Below the pieces are notes generated by a model. That model saw only the letters and a list, made by a program, of their open reading frames with translations. It was not told the DNA's origin and searched no databases. The translations under genes and the position numbers were made by a program. A stretch of DNA of 64,000 nucleotides. Origin: Chitinophaga pollutisoli (GTDB lineage Bacteria > Bacteroidota > Bacteroidia > Chitinophagales > Chitinophagaceae). Shown piece by piece: positions 8,504 through 17,272 of this stretch. The DNA lies in NCBI RefSeq assembly GCF_038396755.1, contig NZ_CP149822.1, positions 4,432,001 to 4,496,000 of the forward strand. Reading direction: 5' to 3'. How positions within the stretch are numbered: the stretch's first letter is position 1; the number at the start of each line of letters is the position of its first letter.

Positions 8504-9233
8504 GGAGCCTCCCGCAAATGATCCCCGTTGCCACGGCGGCATTCAGCGATTCGGCCTGGCCGAGGCGCGGGATGGTGATGTGATGGCTGCTGCGGCGGAG
8601 GGTTTCCTCGCTCAGCCCGCGCGATTCGTTGCCGATGAGGATGATGCCTGCGGTGATTTTTTGGGTGAGGGTGATGTCGTGGCCGTGAAGGGTGGCCGCG
8701 TAGGAGGGGAGGGAAGCGTGCTTTTCCAGGAACTGCGGAATGTCGCGGATGATGACGGTCACGCGCTGGAAGCTGCCCATGGTGGACTGGATGGTTTTGG
8801 CATTGTAGGCGTCCACGCAGTCGGGCGAGCAAACGACCTGCCCGATGCCAAACCAGTCGGCTATACGAATGATGGTGCCCAGGTTCCCGGGGTCCTGGAT
8901 GGTTTCCAGCGCCAGGGAAACGCCTTCGGGAACGAAGTCGCGGGCGGGCGGGATGTCGGCCAGGGCCAATGCCCGGTTGGGGGTGGAAAGCGATGACAAT
9001 TGCTTGAGTACCTCGGGCGCCACTTCCAGCACTTCAATACCACCGGCCTTCTCAGCCAGCTCCCGGTGGTCGAGCAGCCACTCGCGGGTAGCGAAAACTG
9101 TCTTCACGCCGGAACCCGTTTCCAGTAATTCCTGCACGATCTTATCACCCTCGGCGATAAACTGGCCAAATTTTTGACGGTATTTTTTGTGCTGTAGTCC
9201 AGTAATATATTTAATTTGCGCCTTTGATAACAT
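8496..9233 (-). CDS. TrmH/SpoU-family RNA 2'-O-methyltransferase
   Basis: Encodes 245 residues. The N-terminal SpoU substrate-binding domain begins MLSKAQIKYITGLQ and carries FIAEGDKIVQELL. The C-terminal SPOUT knot contains motif 1 (ETIQDPGNLGTIIRIADWFG), motif 2 (ILIGNESRGLS) and motif 3 (TIPRLGQAESLNAAVATGI). These enzymes methylate ribose in rRNA or tRNA using S-adenosylmethionine; the exact target is not evident. The start at 9233 is preferred because upstream in-frame residues are Pro/Arg-rich and unlike the family. Its 3' end overlaps the convergent permease gene. Confidence 0.93.
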   Translation of the reverse strand: MLSKAQIKYITGLQHKKYRQKFGQFIAEGDKIVQELLETGSGVKTVFATREWLLDHRELAEKAGGIEVLEVAPEVLKQLSSLSTPNRALALADIPPARDFVPEGVSLALETIQDPGNLGTIIRIADWFGIGQVVCSPDCVDAYNAKTIQSTMGSFQRVTVIIRDIPQFLEKHASLPSYAATLHGHDITLTQKITAGIILIGNESRGLSEETLRRSSHHITIPRLGQAESLNAAVATGIICGRLLI

Positions 9234-9319
9234 AGGGTCAAACCTACGTGAATTCCGGCATTCAGCCAACACATCCCGCCCCGGCGGGTCCGGCACTTAC
9301 CCGTTAATTCAATCTGACA

Positions 9320-11749
9320 GTGAAGAAACCGACATACCCATCCTTTTCCGGATTGCCCCGCCAGCACTTGCTCTGGCTGATGGTATGCCTGTTTCTTGCC
9401 GCCTGCTCCAACACCCGCTACCTGCAGGAAAATCAAAGCCTCCTCGTGGATACCGACGTCGATATCAAAGGAACGCTCACCTCCACGGAAAAGACCGACC
9501 TGAAAAACGACCTCACCTCCCGTTCGCTCATGCTACAGCAGCCCAACCAGAAATTCCTGGGCTCGCGGCTCAAAGTCTGGCTATATAATCAAAAGAATTA
9601 CGAAAAGAAAAGCAACTGGTTCTGGAACCTCATGCTCAGCGAAAGAAACCTGGAAGCCCCTGTCATCTACGATTCCGTCAAAACACAGGAATCCATGGAA
9701 AGAATGGTGGCCTACCTCAATAACCAGGGTTATTTTTATGCCACTGTTCAGTCGCGGCACGATGTGAGCGGACAAAAAGCCTCCGTGACCTATGACGTCA
9801 ACACCGGAAAAAATTTCATCATCCGTAAAATCAACTACGATATCCCCGACACTGCCATCGCCAAAGTGGTGAAAGAGGGGGAGAGATTGTCGTTGTTAAG
9901 GACAGATGTGCCCTACAAGGCATCGGACCTCAGCAGCGAGCGCGAGCGACTCACCCGCCTCATCCGCGACGCAGGGTATTACAAATTCAACCGCGACCTC
10001 GTTGTTTTCACCGTCGATACCCTCAACAAATCGTTCTTCGTGGACCCGCTCAACCCTTTCGAGGTAATGCCCAACGTGTTGCGCACCGATCAGAAGCCCA
10101 CCCTCGACGTGGAAGTTTCCATCCAGCAGCCGGAAGACACCAACAGCGACCAGACGAAACGCTTCTATCTCAACAAAATTTACATCTACCCCGACCTTTA
10201 CCTGCAGGAATCCACGGAAGACAGTTCGTTCCACACCACCGAAACGCGGAACCTGATCATTAAATACCATCAGAACATCGTGCGGCCCCGCGTGCTCATG
10301 CGCGCCGTGCAGCTGCGGCCGAATGAACGGTATTCCACTTCCAACTACAGCAATACCATCAACCGCCTGTACGATCTCAATCTGTGGCAGTTCGTGAGCC
10401 TTCAGTATAAAGACGCGAAGGATACCGTGCAGAAGCTGGATGCCTACATTCAACTCACGCCGCGCAAAAAGCAGGAAATCAGTACCAACTTTGATGTAAC
10501 TACCTCCAACGACTATGCCGTGGGCAGTGCTATTTCGTTGGGTTATCGCCACTTCAACCTCAACCGGGCGGCCAACGAGCTGCACATTACGTTGAAGGGA
10601 GGGATCGAGTTGCGGAACCAGGCGCGCGCGGGGCTGTCGCTCCAGGCGCAAGAATACGGCATCAACGCGGATTACGTGCTGCCGCGGTTCATGTTGCCTT
10701 TCCGGGTGCGGCAGAATTACCGTTCAACGGCTAAAACGCGGATCTCCGCGGGGTACAACAGTCTCCGCCGCATCGATAAGTTCAATATCCGCACGGTCAC
10801 CGCTTCGCTGGGGTACGAGTGGAACGAATCCATCTACAAGCGCTGGAGCGTCAAACCATTTAACCTGAATTACGTGGGCGTATCGCTGACACCGGAATTC
10901 GAAAGGGACGTGGTGCAGGAAAACCCTTACCTGCGGCGCAGCTTCGAGCCGGCGTTTATTGGGGGCGAAGCTGCTGTGTTCATGTTCAGCAACGACGATA
11001 TTTTCCATAAACGCCAGAACACGTATTTCCGCGCCGCCATTGAAGAATCAGGTGCGTGGCTGGAAGGCGTAAATAGTTTGCTGAACGCCGTCACCAGTAA
11101 GCGCGACAACCTGGAATCGGCCGCCAATACGAAAATCTCCCGTTTCGTGCGCCTGGATCTCGACTACCGTCATTACTGGAATTACAACCGGAGCAGCGTG
11201 GCTACCCGGGCGTACCTGGGGATTGGTTTGCCTTACGGGCAAAGCGATGTGCTGCCATATGTAAGGCAATTCACGTCCGGCGGCCCCAACAGCATCCGCG
11301 CATGGCGGTTGCGCACGCTCGGGCCGGGGTCTTATTATGATACTTCTTATGTTTCTTCCATTTTCCCGGACCAAACGGGTGATATGCGTTTCGAAGGAAA
11401 CGTGGAATACCGGTTCAATATTCTCCGGCTCTTTGGCGGCACAATGATGCTGAAAGGCGCTACCTTCCTCGATTTTGGTAATATCTGGATGCTGAAGGAG
11501 GACACGAGCCGCCCCGGCGCCGCCTTCCATTTAAAGAATCTGTACCAGGACATGGCGATTGGCACCGGCGCAGGCGTGCGGCTGGATTTCAGCTATTTCG
11601 TCATCCGCCTCGACTGGGGCATACCGCTCAAAAAGCCTTACCCGACCGAAAACAGCAAAGGCTGGTATATCGGCGAATGGACTCTGGGCGACGGCCGGTG
11701 GCGGCGCGACAACATCATCTGGAACGTAGCGATCGGCTATCCGTTCTGA
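9320..11749 (+). CDS. tamL: BamA/TamA-family outer-membrane lipoprotein (TamL type)
   Basis: An 809-residue outer-membrane protein starting at GTG 9320. The N-terminus is a lipoprotein signal (basic MKKP, then LWLMVCLFLAAC with Cys29), which is unusual for Omp85 proteins generally but characteristic of Bacteroidota TamL. POTRA-like regions span roughly residues 100-420. An Omp85 beta-barrel follows, ending in the aromatic signal WNVAIGYPF. The barrel region has the Omp85 FTSGGPNSIRAWRLRTLGPG motif. The family assists insertion of outer-membrane proteins with the inner-membrane partner TamB, which is not present here. Its last 13 nt overlap the convergent truB gene. Confidence 0.92.
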   Translation: MKKPTYPSFSGLPRQHLLWLMVCLFLAACSNTRYLQENQSLLVDTDVDIKGTLTSTEKTDLKNDLTSRSLMLQQPNQKFLGSRLKVWLYNQKNYEKKSNWFWNLMLSERNLEAPVIYDSVKTQESMERMVAYLNNQGYFYATVQSRHDVSGQKASVTYDVNTGKNFIIRKINYDIPDTAIAKVVKEGERLSLLRTDVPYKASDLSSERERLTRLIRDAGYYKFNRDLVVFTVDTLNKSFFVDPLNPFEVMPNVLRTDQKPTLDVEVSIQQPEDTNSDQTKRFYLNKIYIYPDLYLQESTEDSSFHTTETRNLIIKYHQNIVRPRVLMRAVQLRPNERYSTSNYSNTINRLYDLNLWQFVSLQYKDAKDTVQKLDAYIQLTPRKKQEISTNFDVTTSNDYAVGSAISLGYRHFNLNRAANELHITLKGGIELRNQARAGLSLQAQEYGINADYVLPRFMLPFRVRQNYRSTAKTRISAGYNSLRRIDKFNIRTVTASLGYEWNESIYKRWSVKPFNLNYVGVSLTPEFERDVVQENPYLRRSFEPAFIGGEAAVFMFSNDDIFHKRQNTYFRAAIEESGAWLEGVNSLLNAVTSKRDNLESAANTKISRFVRLDLDYRHYWNYNRSSVATRAYLGIGLPYGQSDVLPYVRQFTSGGPNSIRAWRLRTLGPGSYYDTSYVSSIFPDQTGDMRFEGNVEYRFNILRLFGGTMMLKGATFLDFGNIWMLKEDTSRPGAAFHLKNLYQDMAIGTGAGVRLDFSYFVIRLDWGIPLKKPYPTENSKGWYIGEWTLGDGRWRRDNIIWNVAIGYPF

Positions 11750-12429
11750 GTTTCCTGCATTTTTTTGTATTCCTCGATGAATTGCACCACATCCATTGCG
11801 TCTTCCAGCCGGAAGTCGCCGATGCGGGTACGGCAGAGGCTGCTGAGATGGCCGCCGCATCCAACGGCAGCGCCAAAATCGTTGGCGAGCGAACGGATGT
11901 AGGTGCCGGTGCTGCATTCCACGCGGAAATGTACGATGGGCAGTTCCACTTTCGTGATCTCAAAAGCATGGATCACGATGGAACGGGGCTCCACTTTCAC
12001 TTCCACGCCTTTGCGGGCGAGGTGGTAGATGGGTTTGCCGTTCTGTTTGATAGCGGAGTGGATGGGCGGCAATTGCTGCAGGGGGCCGGTGAAAGTATCT
12101 GCTATTTGTTGCAGGGAGGCCTGGTCCAGTTCAGGAACGGGCTGATGGTCCTGGGGTTCCGATTCGAGGTCGAAGGTGGGGGTTACGGCGCCGAGGGTGA
12201 AGGTGCCGGTATATTCTTTTTCTTTCGCCTGGTATTCGTTGATTTTCTTGGTCATTTTGCCGGTGCAGCAAATGAGGAGCCCTGTGGCTAAGGGGTCCAG
12301 CGTACCGGCATGGCCGATCTTGGCTTTGGTGGTATTGCGGATCTTGCGGACAACGTCGAAGGAGGTCCAGGTCAATGGTTTATTGATCAACAGCACGGCG
12401 CCTTCCTGAAAATTCGGTGTTTCTGACAT
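11737..12429 (-). CDS. truB: tRNA pseudouridine(55) synthase
   Basis: Encodes 230 residues, a normal length for a TruB lacking a long PUA extension. It isomerises U55 in the T-loop of nearly all tRNAs. The catalytic motif GHAGTLDPLATG contains Asp45. KPLTWTSFDVV (18-28) and the C-terminal motif CSTGTYIRSLANDFG are also typical. The gene overlaps the end of tamL by 13 nt and lies 19 nt downstream of the MFS transporter on the same strand. It may therefore be the distal gene of the ribE-NMO-MFS transcript. Confidence 0.96.
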   Translation of the reverse strand: MSETPNFQEGAVLLINKPLTWTSFDVVRKIRNTTKAKIGHAGTLDPLATGLLICCTGKMTKKINEYQAKEKEYTGTFTLGAVTPTFDLESEPQDHQPVPELDQASLQQIADTFTGPLQQLPPIHSAIKQNGKPIYHLARKGVEVKVEPRSIVIHAFEITKVELPIVHFRVECSTGTYIRSLANDFGAAVGCGGHLSSLCRTRIGDFRLEDAMDVVQFIEEYKKMQETQNG

Positions 12430-12448
12430 GGCGCAAAGATAATAAGTT

Positions 12449-13600
12449 TTACTTCCCGCCGTTTGCCGCCTGCTTGCGCATCGCCATCACCGTGATCATC
12501 GATGCCATCACCGCGATAAAAATAAAAGATATCCTCAGCCCGGAGGCCTCGGCGATAAACCCGATCAGCGGCGGCCCCAGCAGGAATCCGAAGAACCCGA
12601 AGGTGCTCACGGCCGCCAGCGCCATGCTCTGGCTCATGGTTTTGGTCCGCCCCGCTTCGCTGTACACCAGCGGGATCACGGTAGATACGCCCAACCCTAC
12701 GAGGAAGAACCCCGCGGCCGAGAACCATACGGTCGGCAACGCCACCGCCAGCAGCAATCCCAGCGCAGCCAGTATGCCGCTGCCTTTCAGCATGCCATGT
12801 ATCCCGAAGCGTTTCGTGAGCCAGTCGCCAATAAACCTGCCGGAAGTCGTAGCGGCGGTAAAGGCGGTATATCCGATGGTCACTTTCCCGGTATCGGCTT
12901 CCACCACTTTCGCGAAGTACACGCCGCTCCAGTCGTACATCGTGCCTTCGCAGATCATGCAGCAGAAAGCGATGATGCCCAGGCTGATGAGGGCTTTGTC
13001 GGGCTTTACGAAAATGGGCTGGCGCCCGCCGGTGGTTTTGGTGTGGGGGAGGGCATTGCGGAAAGACAAAACGACGATCAGCAACGCAGCGCCCGCTACC
13101 ATCATAAAATGCTGGGATGGCGGAGTGCGGAGATTGACCATCAGGGTGCCGATCCCCGCGCCGGCGAGCCCCGCGAGGCTCCATACGGCGTGGAATGATG
13201 ACATGATCGATTTCCCGTACAGCCCTTCCACGCTAACGGCCTGTGTGTTCACGGAAATATTGCCCAGGTTGCCGGCGAACCCGAACAGGAACAGGACGAA
13301 TCCCAATACCCAGGGGTTGTTCGACTGGCCGATACAAAAAAGGAAAACGGCATATAAAACCGCCGCCAGGATCATCACCGGCCGGCTGCCCGACCGTGTT
13401 ACCAGCCACCCCGCGATGGGCAGGGAGATCAGCGCGCCCACGGGGATGCACAACAACAAGCTCCCCAGCGCGGCTTCGCTCAGCCGGAGGTGTTCCTGGA
13501 TGGCGGGGATCCGCGATGCCCAGGAGGCGAAACAAAGACCGTTCAGAAAGAAAAAAGCCGCGACGGAAAGCCGGGCTTTTTGTTTATCGATAGCTATCAT
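12449..13600 (-). CDS. MFS transporter
   Basis: Encodes 383 residues with about twelve hydrophobic segments and the major facilitator loop GWLVTRSGSRPVM after the second. The protein resembles the FucP/YbjJ-like group of inner-membrane facilitators, but the substrate is not evident. The start at 13600 is well supported because its ATG overlaps the TGA of the upstream nitronate monooxygenase gene (ATGA). This indicates translational coupling in the ribE-NMO-MFS operon. Confidence 0.9.
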   Translation of the reverse strand: MIAIDKQKARLSVAAFFFLNGLCFASWASRIPAIQEHLRLSEAALGSLLLCIPVGALISLPIAGWLVTRSGSRPVMILAAVLYAVFLFCIGQSNNPWVLGFVLFLFGFAGNLGNISVNTQAVSVEGLYGKSIMSSFHAVWSLAGLAGAGIGTLMVNLRTPPSQHFMMVAGAALLIVVLSFRNALPHTKTTGGRQPIFVKPDKALISLGIIAFCCMICEGTMYDWSGVYFAKVVEADTGKVTIGYTAFTAATTSGRFIGDWLTKRFGIHGMLKGSGILAALGLLLAVALPTVWFSAAGFFLVGLGVSTVIPLVYSEAGRTKTMSQSMALAAVSTFGFFGFLLGPPLIGFIAEASGLRISFIFIAVMASMITVMAMRKQAANGGK

Positions 13601-14586
13601 TTGCAGAAAGACTGGATACTTTGCCGGTATTCCTCCGTCAGTGTAGCAATAATGGTGGCTACTGGCTCGATGCCATCCACCATTTCCACGCTCTGACCCG
13701 CGCTCCACAGTTGGTTATAGTAATTGGGTTTCGTTGCTTTTTCCAGCATTTTCATGCCTTTGAGCTGCACCATCATCTTAAAATACTTTTTGGTGCGCGG
13801 GTTGCGCGACAGCCATTTCTCCCAGTTGCTTTGCTTATAGCCGAGCTTCTGGGCGGCGGGAGTATTGATGATGTTGCAGGGCGTACCGGACAAGCGTTCG
13901 GTGAGTACGATATCTTCCATGCCATGGTCCACGATGGCTTGTTTGTATTCGTCGCTCACGTTGGCTTCCAGGCTGGCGATGAAGCGGGTACCGATGGAAA
14001 CGCCGTCGGCCCCGAGCACCATGGCGCTGGCCATCTGCACGCCGGAAGCGATGCCGCCCGCGGCAACCACCGGCATATCCGGGAAGGCTTTGCGGAGTGC
14101 GGGGATGAGGACGTGCATGGGGTAGGGGCCGGCATGGCCGCCGGCGCCGGCGGTAACGGCGATGAATCCGTCGGCCCCCATTTGTTTCGCTTTGGCGGCG
14201 TGTTCGAGATTGGTGATGTCGCAGAATACTTTGGCGCCGTAGGAATGGGCGGCGTCGATCACTTCGCGGGGATTGCCGAGGGACGTGATGTAAAACGGAA
14301 CTTTGGCAGCCACGCAGGCGTCCAGGTGCTTTTTATAGAGCGGGTTCGTTTTCTGAACGATGAGGTTGACGCCGTAGATGCCGCCTGGGTGGGCATCCCG
14401 GACGGCGTTGAGCCTTTCCAGCAGGGCATGCAGCTCGCCTTCCTTCCTGAAATTGAGGGAAGGGAAGGTGCCCGCGATGCCGCTTTGGATGGCGGCGCTC
14501 ACCATGGCCTCGTTGCTGACGAGGAACATGGGAGCCATGATCACGGGGTGTTGGATGCCCAGCAGGTTGGTGATGAGATGGTTCAT
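13597..14586 (-). CDS. Nitronate monooxygenase (2-nitropropane dioxygenase-like)
   Basis: A 329-residue FMN-dependent TIM-barrel enzyme. It oxidises alkyl nitronates, such as propionate 3-nitronate, to aldehydes or keto acids and nitrite. Signatures are GIQHPVIMAPM at the N-terminus, TAGAGGHAG near residue 150 (with the catalytic His), VVAAGGIASG, and MVLGADGVSIGTRF, which bind the flavin phosphate. The ATG at 14586 overlaps the TGA of riboflavin synthase, so the FMN-using enzyme is translated coupled to a gene of flavin synthesis. This start also places the first motif at the normal position. Confidence 0.93.
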   Translation of the reverse strand: MNHLITNLLGIQHPVIMAPMFLVSNEAMVSAAIQSGIAGTFPSLNFRKEGELHALLERLNAVRDAHPGGIYGVNLIVQKTNPLYKKHLDACVAAKVPFYITSLGNPREVIDAAHSYGAKVFCDITNLEHAAKAKQMGADGFIAVTAGAGGHAGPYPMHVLIPALRKAFPDMPVVAAGGIASGVQMASAMVLGADGVSIGTRFIASLEANVSDEYKQAIVDHGMEDIVLTERLSGTPCNIINTPAAQKLGYKQSNWEKWLSRNPRTKKYFKMMVQLKGMKMLEKATKPNYYNQLWSAGQSVEMVDGIEPVATIIATLTEEYRQSIQSFCK

Positions 14587-15188
14587 GTCAGGGATGGTTT
14601 CGCATGGGTTTGCAATTGGCGCGCCACGTATTTGCCCAGGATGTCGAATTCCAGGTTCACGGGGTCGCCGGGTTTCAGGTACCGGATATTGGTGTGCTCG
14701 TAAGTATATGGTATGATGGCCACGGAAAATGCGTCGCCGGAGATGTCGAACACGGTGAGGCTTACGCCGTTGAGGCAGATAGAGCCTTTTTCTACGATGA
14801 GCGGCGCGAAGGCGGGATCGAAGCGGAAACGGAATACCCAGCTGCCGTCTTGCGGATCCACGGATACGCAGGTGCCGGTGCCGTCGACATGCCCTTGTAC
14901 GATGTGCCCGTCGATGCGGCTGTTGAATATCATGGCTCTTTCGAGGTTGACGGTATCGCCGGGCCGGAGTGCGCCGATATTGGTTTTCTGCAGGGTTTCC
15001 GCCACGGCCACGGTGGTGAAGCGGTCGGCTTCCACAACGGTGACGGTGAGGCAAACGCCGTTGTGGGATACGCTCTGGTCGATCTTCAGTTCCTGTGCCA
15101 GGGGGGTGCTGATGGTGAGCTCGAGGTTGCCGCCCCCGGGCGTTGCGGTGGCTACAATGCCCGTCGTTTCAATAATGCCGGTAAACAT
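14583..15188 (-). CDS. ribE: Riboflavin synthase, alpha subunit
   Basis: Encodes 201 residues made of two tandem lumazine-binding domains. It converts two molecules of 6,7-dimethyl-8-ribityllumazine to riboflavin. MFTGIIETTGIV at the start and the SHNGVCLTV and CLNGVSLTV motifs, one per domain, are diagnostic. The start at 15188 is fixed by the MFTGI signature; the longer in-frame extension upstream is not family-like. It is the first gene of a minus-strand set coupled by ATGA overlaps, and it diverges from rpsU. Confidence 0.96.
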   Translation of the reverse strand: MFTGIIETTGIVATATPGGGNLELTISTPLAQELKIDQSVSHNGVCLTVTVVEADRFTTVAVAETLQKTNIGALRPGDTVNLERAMIFNSRIDGHIVQGHVDGTGTCVSVDPQDGSWVFRFRFDPAFAPLIVEKGSICLNGVSLTVFDISGDAFSVAIIPYTYEHTNIRYLKPGDPVNLEFDILGKYVARQLQTHAKPSLT

Positions 15189-15238
15189 AATGCACAAATT
15201 TAATGGAGAAATAGCGGGGGAAGAAATGGCGAATATAT

Positions 15239-15269
15239 TTTGCAAATAAAAAAGTTCTGCTTATCTTTG
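15239..15269 (+). promoter_or_regulatory. Promoter of rpsU
   Basis: TTTG at 15239-15242, a 19-nt spacer, and TATCTTTG at 15262-15269 match the Bacteroidota consensus exactly. The predicted start is near 15274, giving a 38-nt leader to the rpsU ATG. Confidence 0.9.
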
Positions 15270-15311
15270 CCGTCCATAATAAAATACTGTAAAACAGATT
15301 AAAGGATAAAT

Positions 15312-15509
15312 ATGTTAATCATCGATTCCAAAGATTGCGAAAACATCGACAAAGCGCTCAAAAAGTACAAGAAGAAATTTGAGAAAGCGAAAATCCTGCT
15401 GCAGCTGAGAGAGCGTCAGTCTTTTACCAAGCCGTCTATCCGCCGCCGCACCCAGGTGCTGAAGGCTGTATACAAACAGCAGGTAGCAACCGGCAAGTTC
15501 GATCAATAA
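15312..15509 (+). CDS. rpsU: 30S ribosomal protein bS21
   Basis: A 65-residue, highly basic protein of the small ribosomal subunit near the anti-Shine-Dalgarno region. The family pattern is clear: an acidic start (DCENIDKALKKYKKKFEKA), then RERQSFTKPSIRRR and a basic helix. It has a strong promoter (15239) and a perfect terminator (15537), so it is a single-gene transcript. Confidence 0.96.
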   Translation: MLIIDSKDCENIDKALKKYKKKFEKAKILLQLRERQSFTKPSIRRRTQVLKAVYKQQVATGKFDQ

Positions 15510-15536
15510 TTCGAAGCGAATTCTTTTTATACACGA

Positions 15537-15585
15537 AATTGATGATTGTAAAGAATAAACTATCTTTACAATCATCAATTTTTTT
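15537..15585 (+). terminator. Terminator of rpsU with perfect 17-bp stem
   Basis: AATTGATGATTGTAAAG (15537-15553) and CTTTACAATCATCAATT (15564-15580) are exact reverse complements around a 10-nt loop and are followed by five T. The GTG start of the recombinase lies directly after the T-run, so read-through transcripts would sequester its start region. Confidence 0.92.
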
Positions 15586-16551
15586 GTGTTGGATCAAGTG
15601 CACCTTCCCCCTTTGGCGCAGGACTTCCTCGCCTACCTCTCATTAGAAAAGCGGTATTCGCCGCATACTGTGCAATCCTATTCCCTCGATCTTTCCCAAT
15701 TTTTTCAATACATACAGGAGCAATATGGCGGCATCGCGCTGGATAGCGTGAAGGCGGCGCATGTGCAGTCGTGGCTGGCCCTCGGGCTGGAAGGCCGTAA
15801 AAAGGCGGAGGACGCCCATAAGCGGGCGCAGCCGCCGGCGTCGGCGGTGACCATCCGCCGGAAGATGTCGGCCCTTAAATCCTTCTTTAAATACGCCCTC
15901 CGGAAAGGAGCGGTGAAGCAAAGCCCCATGGCCCGCGTTACCGGTCCCAAACTGCCGGGGCGGCTGCCCGTGTTTGTAGACGAACATGTCATGGAAAAAG
16001 TGGAAACCAACCAGGCCGGTGACGACATCCCGCTATTCAGCGACGATTTCGCAGGCGCCACCCGGCGCATGATCCTGCGGTTGCTTTACCATGCCGGGAT
16101 CCGGCGCGCGGAGTTGACGGGACTGCGGGATGGCAGCATTGATTTTTCGAACGGACAGATGAAAGTGCTCGGCAAGGGCAACAAGGAACGGATCATTCCG
16201 CTGGGAACGGCCGTGCTGAAGGAATTGCGGGAATACATCGCCTGGCGCGACGCGGAGTTCCCGGGGTACGCGGGCGGGGCGTTGCTGTTGACGGCGCACG
16301 GCAAGCCGGTACAGGCCTGGGATGTGTACCGGACGGTGCGGAAGGCGCTGGCGCAGGTTACGACGTTGAAAAAGCGGAGTCCGCACGTGTTGCGGCATAC
16401 GTTTGCTACACACCTGATGAACAACGGGGCGGATATCAATGCGGTGAAGGAGTTGCTGGGTCATGCAAGCCTCGCATCGACGCAGGTGTATACCCACAAT
16501 ACGATTGAAAAGCTGCGCCGGGTGCATGAGCAGGCGCATCCGCGGGGGTAG
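15586..16551 (+). CDS. Tyrosine recombinase XerC/XerD family
   Basis: Encodes 321 residues with an N-terminal SAM-like core-binding domain (about 1-115; YSPHTVQSYSLDLSQF is typical) and a C-terminal catalytic domain. The catalytic residues are visible: Arg in GIRRAELTGL, Lys in VLGKGNKERIIPL, His-x-x-Arg in PHVLRHTFATHL, His in LLGHASLASTQ and the Tyr nucleophile in VYTHNTIEKL. The chromosomal context, with no phage or integron genes, fits the Xer dimer-resolution enzyme. The start is uncertain: GTG 15586 gives MLDQVHLPP and TTG 15589 is one codon later; there is no ATG. The gene carries many rare-looking GC-rich codons but is otherwise ordinary. Confidence 0.9.
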   Translation: MLDQVHLPPLAQDFLAYLSLEKRYSPHTVQSYSLDLSQFFQYIQEQYGGIALDSVKAAHVQSWLALGLEGRKKAEDAHKRAQPPASAVTIRRKMSALKSFFKYALRKGAVKQSPMARVTGPKLPGRLPVFVDEHVMEKVETNQAGDDIPLFSDDFAGATRRMILRLLYHAGIRRAELTGLRDGSIDFSNGQMKVLGKGNKERIIPLGTAVLKELREYIAWRDAEFPGYAGGALLLTAHGKPVQAWDVYRTVRKALAQVTTLKKRSPHVLRHTFATHLMNNGADINAVKELLGHASLASTQVYTHNTIEKLRRVHEQAHPRG

Positions 16552-16780
16552 TTGTCAAATTTTACATTGATAGATGGCTGCACTAATTAAAAGCAGGCGT
16601 GGGGTTGACGGGCGTCATGGCTGTGGGGTTGGAAAAGGGGTAACATTACATCGTGATTCTAAAGGAAGTCATTTTAACAAAATTTTTAAGCGTGTGATCA
16701 TTGATTTGAGTGTGAAGTTTCAGTATATTAGTAATACAGTTCTTTACATAAAAAATGCGCCTATGAGGAATGACTACTAA

Positions 16781-16811
16781 TTTGAAATCAGATTGTTAAA
16801 TGTTAAATTTT
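16781..16811 (+). promoter_or_regulatory. Possible promoter of hpf
   Basis: TTTG at 16781-16784, a 19-nt spacer and TAAATTTT at 16804-16811 (one mismatch to TAnnTTTG). If used, transcription would start about two bases before the ATG at 16818. The rest of the 16552-16780 gap holds nothing I can assign. Confidence 0.35.
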
Positions 16812-16817
16812 AGTGCT

Positions 16818-17117
16818 ATGAATGTTCAAATTCAAACTGTGCGTTTTGATGCTGACGCCAAATTAATTGATCATGTGAATAAAAGAATCCAGAAACTTTC
16901 CACCTTTTATGACAAGATTGTACAAGTAGAAATTTTCCTGAAGTTAGATCAGTTAGCCCACCAGGTTAAAGATAAGATTGCGGAGATCCGCGTGAATGTG
17001 CCCCGTCATAGCTTCTTTGTAAAGCATGAGAGCAAATCCTTCGAAGAGTCCTTCGATCTTGCGTTTGACAGCCTTGTTAACCAGATTAAGCGTAAGAAAG
17101 AGAAGAATTTACATTAA
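16818..17117 (+). CDS. hpf: Ribosome hibernation-promoting factor (HPF/RaiA family, short form)
   Basis: Encodes 99 residues with the HPF/YfiA fold. MNVQIQTVRFDADAKLIDHVNKRI forms the first strand and helix, and KDKIAEIRVNVPRHSFFVKHESKSFEESFD forms the later strand-helix. The basic tail KRKKEKNLH fits binding in the ribosomal decoding centre. It inactivates ribosomes in stationary phase. It lacks the C-terminal dimerisation domain of long HPF. ATG 16818 is chosen over the in-frame ATG at 16800 because family members start MNVQ-like. Confidence 0.92.
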   Translation: MNVQIQTVRFDADAKLIDHVNKRIQKLSTFYDKIVQVEIFLKLDQLAHQVKDKIAEIRVNVPRHSFFVKHESKSFEESFDLAFDSLVNQIKRKKEKNLH

Positions 17118-17131
17118 AATCTCAAAAATAT

Positions 17132-17162
17132 TTTGGAAATAATAATCTCTTTACTACCTTTG
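17132..17162 (+). promoter_or_regulatory. Promoter element embedded in a palindrome
   Basis: TTTG at 17132-17135, a 19-nt spacer and TACCTTTG at 17155-17162 match the consensus. The -7 element forms the left arm of the inverted repeat at 17150-17200. The transcript would run into the tRNA cluster. Confidence 0.7.
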
Positions 17163-17200
17163 CCATCCCGATTCAAAAAGGGATCGGTAAAGGTAGTAAA
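17150..17200. repeat. Inverted repeat over the tRNA-cluster promoter
   Basis: TTTACTACCTTT (17150-17161) is exactly complementary to AAAGGTAGTAAA (17189-17200). Inner bases continue the pairing (GCC with GGT, CCC with GGG). No T-run follows, so it is not an ordinary terminator. Confidence 0.85.
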
Positions 17201-17272
17201 GTTCTTTGCTGTAGGGCATTTTAGCCGATTGAAGGTGAGTTGAAAGAAATGTAGGGAAAGTGAAAAAAAATA

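Noticed and set aside
16574..16780. A 68-codon ORF between the recombinase and hpf
   Set aside because: Composition changes abruptly along it, no recognisable motif, and the hpf promoter lies at its end.
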